Below, one piece after another: positions 41,023 to 47,108 of a DNA stretch of 47,108 nucleotides (position 1 is the stretch's first letter; every line of letters begins with the position of its first letter). The stretch comes from Gallionella sp. UBA4121 (GTDB taxonomy: Bacteria; Pseudomonadota; Gammaproteobacteria; Burkholderiales; Gallionellaceae): positions 19,800 through 66,907 of the forward strand of contig DFWZ01000012.1 of assembly GCA_002381565.1 (NCBI GenBank). The letters run 5' to 3'. Position numbers and translations under genes: made by a program. The notes beneath the pieces are model-generated. The model had not been told where the DNA came from and ran no database searches. It saw only the letters and a list, made by a program, of their open reading frames with translations.

Positions 41023-41882
41023 TTGACGCACCGCCCGGCGCCCTCTTTCCTGACTCTCTCCCTCCAGCGGCAGAGAGGGACAATGACTTGCTGCGCAAGA
41101 ATCTCAATAACGAGCCGGTCATCGACATCCGCAATTTGCACAGCAGCTTCGGTAATAACGTGGTACACGACAACATCAGCCTGACGGTTATGCCAGGAGA
41201 GATTTTCGCGCTGGTGGGAGGCAGCGGTTGCGGCAAGTCCACATTATTGCGCACCATCTTGCTGCTGCAACAGCCTGTCTCGGGTTCAATCAAAGTGTTT
41301 GGTCACGAAGTCATCGGCATGAACGACGAACAGGCGTGGCCTTTGCGCCGCCGTTTCGGGGTGATGTTCGAACGGGGCGCGCTGTTCAGTGCGCTGACAG
41401 TCACCGAAAATGTCGAGATGGTGCTCAAAGAACACACGCAGATCAGTGCAAAATTAATGCATGAGGTCGCCGCACTGAAGATTGCCCTCACCGGATTGCC
41501 ACCTGATGCAGGCGACAAATATCCGGGCGAGTTGAGCGGCGGGATGCGCAAACGGGCGGCGCTGGCACGCGCCATCGCGCTTGATCCTGAGTTGCTTTTT
41601 CTCGATGAACCCACAGCAGGCCTCGATCCCTTGAGCGCCACCGGCATAGACGAGTTGATCAGGCGCTTGCATGATGCGCTCGGATTGACCATCATGATGG
41701 TCACGCACGATCTTGACCTGCTGTGGCGTGTGGCGGATCGTGTCGCTGTGCTGGGTGAGGGGCATATTTTGGGGGTTGGCACCATGACCGAATTATCGAA
41801 AATGGATCATCCGATTATCCGGGACTATTTTTACGGGCCGCGCGGGCGCGCTGCGAGTGAGCAGGCATGGAAGAAAAAGTAA
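41019..41882 (+). CDS. mlaF: MlaF-like ABC transporter ATPase
   Basis: 287 residues with an N-terminal extension of about 30 residues before the ABC domain (PVIDIRNLHSSFG). Walker A GGSGCGKST (about 68-76), signature LSGGMRKRAALARA, Walker B LLFLDEPTAGLDPLS and the H-loop MVTHD are intact. Energises lipid transport with the MlaE fusion and MlaD. Overlaps both neighbours (4 bp upstream, 16 bp downstream), a tightly coupled operon. Confidence 0.93.
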   Translation: MIDAPPGALFPDSLPPAAERDNDLLRKNLNNEPVIDIRNLHSSFGNNVVHDNISLTVMPGEIFALVGGSGCGKSTLLRTILLLQQPVSGSIKVFGHEVIGMNDEQAWPLRRRFGVMFERGALFSALTVTENVEMVLKEHTQISAKLMHEVAALKIALTGLPPDAGDKYPGELSGGMRKRAALARAIALDPELLFLDEPTAGLDPLSATGIDELIRRLHDALGLTIMMVTHDLDLLWRVADRVAVLGEGHILGVGTMTELSKMDHPIIRDYFYGPRGRAASEQAWKKK

Positions 41883-42781
41883 ATTTTACCCTGGTAGGTC
41901 TCTTCGTACTGCTGCTCGTCACGGCGCTGATGGGCGGCGTGCTGTGGTTCAGCAGCGGAAAATCCTATCGCACTGTGTATGATGTCTACCAGACCTACAT
42001 GAAGGAATCAGTTGCCGGACTGAATCTCAATGCGCCGGTGCGCTACCGGGGTGTGGAGGTCGGGCGGGTACAGAAAATCACGCTCGCACCGGACAACGTC
42101 GAACAGGTGCAATTGACGCTGAACATCGAGCACGGCACACCGATCAAGGTGGATACGGTAGCCCTGCTCCAGACACATGGACTGACCGGCCTCACCTTTA
42201 TCGAGCTGACCGGCGGCAGCCGCAATGCCCCACCCCTGAAAAAGCTGGGTAGCGAAGAATTTCCGGTGATTAAAACCGGTCCATCGCTGATGACACGCCT
42301 TGATGTATCGGTCACGGCGCTGCTCACCAATCTGAACCGCACCTCTGACAATATTAACGCCTTGCTCAATGAGGATAACCGCCGTGCCATCGGCCACACC
42401 CTGGCGGATATTGAGATCTTGTCGCACACCCTGGCAGCACGCCAGGCCACGATTGATTCCGGCCTGAGCAACGCGGCGCGCACGATGGAGAACACCGCGC
42501 GACTGAGCGGGGAACTGCCTCAACTGGCGATTCGCATACAACACAGTGCAGATGCCTTTGATCACATGTCTGACGAGGTTAAGCGAGCCGGTATCAGCAC
42601 GCGTGCCACAATGGACAGCACACGACAATTCACCAGTGAGACGCTGCCGGAAATCCACCAGCTGGTGGAGGAATTGCGTGATTTGACCGCTTCGCTGCGA
42701 CGTGTCAGTAGTGAGATGGAACAAAACCCGAGCATGCTGTTGCACGGCAAGGCCGCCGCAACACGCGGCCCGGGGGAATGA
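41867..42781 (+). CDS. mlaD: MCE domain protein, MlaD-like
   Basis: 304 residues: one N-terminal transmembrane helix (FTLVGLFVLLLVTALMGGVLW), one MCE domain (YMKESVAGLNLNAPVRYRGVEVG to about residue 120), then a long helical tail of ~180 residues that E. coli MlaD (183 aa in all) lacks. The MCE domain forms a hexameric ring for lipid passage; the long helices could extend a tunnel across the periplasm as in PqiB- or Mce-type systems. This and the lipoprotein downstream suggest a bridging rather than MlaC-shuttle mechanism. Confidence 0.88.
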   Translation: MEEKVNFTLVGLFVLLLVTALMGGVLWFSSGKSYRTVYDVYQTYMKESVAGLNLNAPVRYRGVEVGRVQKITLAPDNVEQVQLTLNIEHGTPIKVDTVALLQTHGLTGLTFIELTGGSRNAPPLKKLGSEEFPVIKTGPSLMTRLDVSVTALLTNLNRTSDNINALLNEDNRRAIGHTLADIEILSHTLAARQATIDSGLSNAARTMENTARLSGELPQLAIRIQHSADAFDHMSDEVKRAGISTRATMDSTRQFTSETLPEIHQLVEELRDLTASLRRVSSEMEQNPSMLLHGKAAATRGPGE

Positions 42782-42820
42782 TGTGCATCATAAGCTGGCC
42801 GTTATGCGAGGAAACCCGTA

Positions 42821-43435
42821 ATGAACATAAACAAATATCTTGCCTGCTGGACAATAGCCACGCTGCTCGCCGGTTGCACCGCTTTACAGGCGCCGACAGT
42901 GGAAAGCACGCACCTCTACCTGCTCGATGCTAAACCTGCCAAACAGCTATTGTCGCAGCCTCGTGAGCAGGTTTTGGCGATCAGCCAGCCTGTGGGCCGC
43001 CCCGGATTCGATACACCGCAGATGGCCTATCTGCGCCAGCCGCTGACCCTGGAATACTACGCGACCCATCGCTGGGTGGACACCCCACCCAGGATGCTGA
43101 TGCCGCTGCTGATGCGCGCGCTGGAACCGGACTTCCGCGCCGTCGTGCAGACCCCGGGCATGATACCCGCAGACCTGCGCCTTGATACCGAACTGATCAG
43201 GCTGCAACAGAATTTTTCGGCCAGACCCAGCCGGATACAGCTGACATTGCGCGCACAATTGATAGACATGAAGGACAAGCGAGTCATCGCAGCAAAGCTG
43301 TTCGATGAAACCGAAACTGCCGACAGCGACGACGCCTACGGCGGTGTGCTGGCCGCCAATCGGGCGCTGCAGCGAATTCTGGAACAGCTTGCCGAATTCT
43401 GCCTTAACGCTGCCGCCGGCCCTAAGCAGGAGTAA
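42821..43435 (+). CDS. ABC-type transport auxiliary lipoprotein (PqiC-like)
   Basis: 204 residues, lipoprotein signal ending LLAGCTALQ (Cys 19). The body matches the PqiC/YmbA auxiliary family: YLLDAKP, QVLAISQPVGRPGFDTPQMAYLRQPLTLEYYATHRW (in parts), an aligned 'W.d.P..ml' segment and ANRALQRILEQL at the end. Such lipoproteins sit at the outer membrane and cap MCE tunnels. It is 39 bp after mlaD; no MlaC gene is found in the operon. Confidence 0.87.
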   Translation: MNINKYLACWTIATLLAGCTALQAPTVESTHLYLLDAKPAKQLLSQPREQVLAISQPVGRPGFDTPQMAYLRQPLTLEYYATHRWVDTPPRMLMPLLMRALEPDFRAVVQTPGMIPADLRLDTELIRLQQNFSARPSRIQLTLRAQLIDMKDKRVIAAKLFDETETADSDDAYGGVLAANRALQRILEQLAEFCLNAAAGPKQE

Positions 43436-43488
43436 GATACAGCCAGTTGAATTCTTGATTAATGACTCATTGATAAGGGAAAAATATC

Positions 43489-44151
43489 ATGCAAAACGAT
43501 ACACTGGAAGCCGATGTAAAGAACGCCATCGAACAGGGTCACGACGTGCAGGAACAGGTCAGACAGCTCACCTTGCGCCGGATCAGCGCACGTTCGCTGG
43601 ACATCGAATCCTTGCGGCAAATCGCAGCCAGTGTGCTGCGCGGTGCGCGAGCCGCCGTGCAAAAAGAATTAAACCTGTCCGCTGCACAGACAGGCGCCGC
43701 CCGGACACAACTCAAACAGGCTGTCGAAGGTCTTGACGGGGCGCTGGCTCAGGTGGCCAGTGCCACCAGACTCGCTGTTGAAGAAGCCGCGGGCCGCGCG
43801 CAGAAATTTTCCGGAGAGGATCTGGCCCGCGCCAGAGCCGATCTGGAAAGCCTTGAGGCCATGCTCCTGGAAACGTTGCAAACCTCCGCATCAAGCGCCA
43901 AGGACGCGGCGGGGGAAATCCTGCATGACCTGACAGCACACACCCGCACCCAGGGCTCCGCTGTTGGCGCACAGATCAAAGACACACTGGCCGTCATCAC
44001 ACACCAGTTGGGCGCGGCAGGCCGCACTCAGGCGGTTGCAGGCCTGCATCTGGCACACGCCACGTCGGATCTGCTGCGCCAGATCGCCGCCGGCGTGCTC
44101 ACCGGGGTCGCAGAGCACGTCAAACCTGGTGTGCATGGCAAGGAAGGCTGA
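43489..44151 (+). CDS. Helical Ala-rich protein of unknown function, coupled to UbiB-like kinase
   Basis: 220 residues without Cys or Trp, no signal peptide, almost wholly helical, rich in Ala, Leu, Gln and Thr with amphipathic heptads (about residues 60-160). It resembles phasin-like or DUF6781-type proteins, but I cannot assign a family with confidence. Ribosome site AAGGGA precedes the ATG. Its stop shares a base with the start of the aarF/ubiB-like gene (TGATG), so the products are probably made together. A lipid- or membrane-surface role is possible given the neighbours, not shown. Confidence 0.7.
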   Translation: MQNDTLEADVKNAIEQGHDVQEQVRQLTLRRISARSLDIESLRQIAASVLRGARAAVQKELNLSAAQTGAARTQLKQAVEGLDGALAQVASATRLAVEEAAGRAQKFSGEDLARARADLESLEAMLLETLQTSASSAKDAAGEILHDLTAHTRTQGSAVGAQIKDTLAVITHQLGAAGRTQAVAGLHLAHATSDLLRQIAAGVLTGVAEHVKPGVHGKEG

Positions 44152-45869
44152 TGCTGTTACAGGCACTGGTGGCGGTGCGCGACCTGTCGCGCTTGCAGGA
44201 TATTGCCGCCATCCTGATCCGCTACGGGTTTGGCGATGTCGTCGCCCGCATGGGACTGACCCACGCGCTTGAACGTGCAGGGCAAGTGTTGCACCGCAGC
44301 AATGCGGCAGAGTATGCACACCTGCCCGCGCCCACCCGTGTACGGCGGGCGCTGGAGGAGATGGGGCCGACATTCGTCAAGCTCGGTCAGTTGCTTGCCA
44401 CCCGTGTTGATCTGTTCGAACCCGAATGGATTGCCGAATTCGGCAAGCTCCAGGACAGCGCGCCTCCGGTTCCCTATGCCGAGATACGCGAACAACTGGG
44501 TGAAGACCTGGGTGCCCCTCCCGAAGAGATATTCGCCTATTTCAATGCTCAGCCGCTGGCCGCAGCCTCCATCGCGCAGGTTTACCGTGCCCGTCTGGAG
44601 GACGGTAGCGAAGTGGTCATCAAGGTGCGCCGCCCGGGCATCCGTCCTGTGATCGAAGCCGACCTGCGCTGGCTGATGCGACTGTCGGAACTGGCCGAGT
44701 CCGAAAGCCCGGAACTGCGCAGCTTCCGTCCCAAGGAAGTGGTGCGTCAGTTTGCCCAGTCGCTGCGGCGCGAGCTTGATTTTTCCATTGAATGCCGCAA
44801 CGCCGAACATATCGCGCAAAATTTTGCCCATTATCAAGGCACGCCCGATACGGCGTCCGATACGCCGCTCATCGTCATCCCCCGCGTCTACTGGCAGTGG
44901 ACCGGTGAGCGGGTATGCGTGCAGGAATACATCGATGGCATCCCGGGACGCCGACTTCAGGCAGTCGATGAGGCCGGCCTCGACCGCAAGCTGCTCGCCC
45001 GGCGCGGCGCGCACGCCGTGTTGAAGATGATCGTCGAGGACGGATTTTTCCACGCTGACCCACACCCCGGCAACGTGTTCTACTTACCCGGCAACCGCAT
45101 TGCCTTCATCGACTTCGGCATGGTGGGACGGCTGACCGATGAACGCCGTGAGCAGCTGATCAGATTGCTGCTGGCACTGGTACAACATGAACCCAAACAG
45201 GTTCTTGATGTGCTGCTCGACTGGACAGGCGACGGCGTACAGGATGAGGCAGGACTGACACTGGAAATCCAGGCCTTCCTGGATCAATATCACGGCCTGC
45301 CGTTGAAACAACTCAGCCTGGGCAGCATGCTCTCCGACATGGTGGCCATCCTGCGGCAACATCATTTGATGCTGCCCGCAGACCTGGCGCTGCTGATCAA
45401 GGCCTTTGTTTCTCTGGAGGGCATGGGACGAGAACTCGATCCCGATTTCGATATCGCAGGCGAAGCCATGCCGATGCTGGAGCAGTTATTGCGCGCGCGT
45501 TACACGCCATCCGCACTCATCAAACGCGGAGGGCGCGCTGTAGGCGAGGCATTGTCACTGATCGCAGGCCTGCCCCACGACCTCTCCCGGCTGCTGCGCG
45601 CGGCACGCCGCGGCAGACTGGAAATCCACATTGATGTCACCAACCTGAGACATGTCGGCAACCAGCTCGACAGTGCCGCTAACCGGATGGTAGTCGGCAT
45701 CGTCGTCGCCGCACTGATCGTAGGCTCCTCCATCGTCATGACCGTGCCTGGCGGCCCCAGCCTGTTTGGCCTGCCAATTTTAGGTCTGTTCGGCTTTATC
45801 AGCGCAGTAATCGGCGGCCTGTGGCTGATCATGTCAATCTGGAAGAGCAGTCGGGCTGCGCGGGAATAA
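44151..45869 (+). CDS. AarF/ABC1/UbiB family kinase-like protein
   Basis: 572 residues. ABC1 motifs are present: the KxGQ helix GPTFVKLGQLLATR (about 73-86), AAASIAQVYRARL (Ala-rich loop), VVIKVRRPG, an HADPHPGN catalytic segment (about 302-309) and IDFGMVG. Two C-terminal transmembrane helices (about 512-560) anchor it to the inner membrane, as in UbiB. UbiB supports ubiquinone synthesis and lipid trafficking through an atypical ATPase activity. The gene is not next to other ubi genes here, so the general family name is safer. It ends 2 bp from the convergent htpX stop. Confidence 0.92.
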   Translation: MLLQALVAVRDLSRLQDIAAILIRYGFGDVVARMGLTHALERAGQVLHRSNAAEYAHLPAPTRVRRALEEMGPTFVKLGQLLATRVDLFEPEWIAEFGKLQDSAPPVPYAEIREQLGEDLGAPPEEIFAYFNAQPLAAASIAQVYRARLEDGSEVVIKVRRPGIRPVIEADLRWLMRLSELAESESPELRSFRPKEVVRQFAQSLRRELDFSIECRNAEHIAQNFAHYQGTPDTASDTPLIVIPRVYWQWTGERVCVQEYIDGIPGRRLQAVDEAGLDRKLLARRGAHAVLKMIVEDGFFHADPHPGNVFYLPGNRIAFIDFGMVGRLTDERREQLIRLLLALVQHEPKQVLDVLLDWTGDGVQDEAGLTLEIQAFLDQYHGLPLKQLSLGSMLSDMVAILRQHHLMLPADLALLIKAFVSLEGMGRELDPDFDIAGEAMPMLEQLLRARYTPSALIKRGGRAVGEALSLIAGLPHDLSRLLRAARRGRLEIHIDVTNLRHVGNQLDSAANRMVVGIVVAALIVGSSIVMTVPGGPSLFGLPILGLFGFISAVIGGLWLIMSIWKSSRAARE

Positions 45870-45871
45870 AC

Positions 45872-46753
45872 CTAGCGTCCCGCACGCAAGGCGGCGATGC
45901 GCTCTTCCAGCGGCGGATGGGTCATGAACAATCGGCTCATGCCAGTGCCGCCTGATATGCCGGATGCAGCCATCTCCCGTGGCAGAGAAACCTGCTCGTG
46001 ATTGATCTTCAGGCGCTCCAAAGCTGCGATCATCTTTTCACGACCGGCAAGGGCAGCTCCCCCCGCATCGGCGCGAAATTCGCGATGGCGCGAGAACCAC
46101 ATCACGATGATGCTGGCTAACACACCCAGCACCAGCTGGGCTACGATTTCTGCGATAAAGGAACCGATACCGGGGCCGCGCTCTTCGCCGTCTTTGCGCA
46201 ACATGGAATCCACAAATATCCCGAACAACTTGGAGAAGAACACCACGAAGGTATTCACCACCCCCTGGATCAGCGTCAGCGTCACCATATCGCCGTTTGC
46301 GACATGGCTGATTTCGTGCGCCAGCACCGCTTCCGCCTCATCGCGGCTCATGCTGTGCAACAACGCCGTACTCACTGCAACCAGTGCATCATTTTTATTC
46401 CAGCCGGTGGCAAAGGCATTCACATCCGGCGCATCGTAAATCGCCACTTCCGGCATGCCGATACCGGCGGACAACGCCTGACGGCGGACGGTCTCGACCA
46501 GCCAGCGTTCGGTCGGATCACTTGGGGCAGTAATGATCTGTGCGCCCACCATGCGTTTGGCCGACCACTTGGACATGAACAGGGAAATAATGGAACCGGC
46601 AAAACCAATGACCAGCGACATCACCAGTAGCGCGTTGAAATTGATCGCGCCACCGCGATCCAGCACGCGATCAACCCCCAGCAGGCGCAAGGTGATGTTG
46701 ATCACGAATACGACCGCCAGATTAGTCAATATAAACAGAAAAATTCGCTTCAT
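45872..46753 (-). CDS. htpX: Membrane zinc protease HtpX
   Basis: 293 residues from the ATG at 46753 (same as E. coli HtpX); GGAG lies six bases upstream, and ATGs at 46756 and 46765 are less well placed. Two N-terminal helices, the zinc motif HEISH (about 141-145), two further helices and the downstream Glu in REFRADAGGA are all present. HtpX degrades misfolded membrane proteins with FtsH. A sigma-32-like promoter precedes it. It converges on the ubiB-like gene with 2 bp between stops. Confidence 0.96.
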   Translation of the reverse strand: MKRIFLFILTNLAVVFVINITLRLLGVDRVLDRGGAINFNALLVMSLVIGFAGSIISLFMSKWSAKRMVGAQIITAPSDPTERWLVETVRRQALSAGIGMPEVAIYDAPDVNAFATGWNKNDALVAVSTALLHSMSRDEAEAVLAHEISHVANGDMVTLTLIQGVVNTFVVFFSKLFGIFVDSMLRKDGEERGPGIGSFIAEIVAQLVLGVLASIIVMWFSRHREFRADAGGAALAGREKMIAALERLKINHEQVSLPREMAASGISGGTGMSRLFMTHPPLEERIAALRAGR

Positions 46754-46786
46754 CATGATCTCCATAAATTGGGTACTTGGAGAGTT

Positions 46787-46815
46787 AAATGGAGCATATC
46801 CCTCCTGTTTTCAAG
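46787..46815 (-). promoter_or_regulatory. Sigma-32 (heat-shock) type promoter of htpX
   Basis: Minus strand: CTTGAAA (46815-46809), 14-base spacer, CTCCATTT (46794-46787). The heat-shock consensus is CTTGAAA-N13-15-CCCCATnT; only one defined base differs. It starts about 34 bases before the htpX start codon, matching the known heat-shock control of htpX. Confidence 0.75.
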
Positions 46816-46902
46816 CGCCTGAAAAATTGACAAAATACCGGGGCTGATCCTCATGTCACGCGCGCCTTGACAACAACCTGAGTGGCCAACTAAGCTATCG
46901 GC

Positions 46903-47108
46903 ATGCTACCCCTTATTAACCGAAACGTGCAAGAACCCTTGAACGATCCAATTACCGGCTTTCTCAACCGTACTGACTGTTTTGAGAATATCTCACAGCT
47001 GGCATCCCGGGACACGCATAAATGCCCGCTCTCCATCGTCTGGATTGCGCTGGATCGCATCAAACAGGTCAATGAGTCCTTCGGCCATCAGGGGGGCGAC
47101 ATGGTGAT
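46903..47108 (+). CDS. GGDEF-domain protein, N-terminal fragment (cut by window edge)
   Basis: An ATG at 46903 opens a frame that runs off the right edge after 68 residues. From residue 15 the sequence follows a GGDEF domain: DPITGFLNRTDCF, then LSIVWIALDRIKQVNESFGHQGGDMV, with the Mg-binding Asp in ALDR. The GGDEF motif itself is beyond the edge, so activity cannot be judged. No long N-terminal sensor exists before the domain, unless an upstream start is used. It is divergent from htpX with a 149-bp gap. Confidence 0.75.
   Translation, partial: MLPLINRNVQEPLNDPITGFLNRTDCFENISQLASRDTHKCPLSIVWIALDRIKQVNESFGHQGGDMV

Noticed and set aside
1..47108. tRNA, rRNA, CRISPR arrays, transposases, integrases or prophage genes
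   Set aside because: None were seen on either strand; nearly all of the window is explained by chromosomal protein genes, and the only mobile-like element is the small palindromic one at 24381-24534.

Overview
The window is chromosomal DNA of a Gram-negative bacterium. Fatty-acid oxidation genes, an Mla-type lipid transport operon, bamD, rluD, rimO, radA, htpX and an EnvZ/OmpR pair all look proteobacterial. The mix (HME-RND efflux with its own PII-like protein, DUF3106, DUF3330, YceH, laccase-domain PgeF) suggests a betaproteobacterium, perhaps near Nitrosomonadales/Gallionellales. That placement is a judgement from protein flavour, not a database result. No rRNA, tRNA, CRISPR array, prophage or transposase was seen.

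Layout. Positions 1-24094 lie entirely on the minus strand. In order of transcription these are: radA; a fatty-acid cluster (acyl-CoA dehydrogenase, SDR, acyl-CoA ligase, thioesterase, FadL porin, fused hydroxyacyl-CoA dehydrogenase/enoyl-CoA hydratase); a small secreted protein and a metal efflux operon (TolC-like, adaptor, CzcA-like pump, PII-like); a Ca2+/H+ antiporter-like protein; a thiolase that completes the beta-oxidation set; and a tight operon of chalcone-isomerase-like protein, permuted ATP-grasp protein, CrcB, DUF190, dienelactone hydrolase, DedA and a truncated secreted protein.

From 24.1 to 27.8 kb, on the plus strand, is the most unusual locus. A promoter and a 154-bp MITE/REP-like inverted-repeat element precede four packed genes: a diguanylate cyclase, a fused RsbT-like kinase/RsbX-like phosphatase, an RsbR-like STAS protein and an RsbS-like STAS protein lacking the phosphorylatable Ser. 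It looks like a compact stressosome-type partner-switching module tied to c-di-GMP.

From 27.9 to 39.7 kb come a DinG/YoaA helicase, envZ/ompR-like genes, a 19-residue-repeat DUF3106-like protein, a DUF3330 zinc-site protein, rimO, a ZIP transporter, yceH, pgeF-rluD divergent from bamD-nudix, and mlaA. Between yceH and pgeF a minus-strand promoter, two hairpins with C-rich loops and an intrinsic terminator predict an undescribed small RNA of about 93 nt.

From 39.8 to 47.1 kb is an MCE lipid transport operon (STAS-MlaE fusion, MlaF, MlaD, PqiC-like lipoprotein), a helical protein of unknown function coupled to an AarF/UbiB kinase, htpX with a recognisable sigma-32-type promoter, and the start of a second GGDEF gene cut by the window edge.
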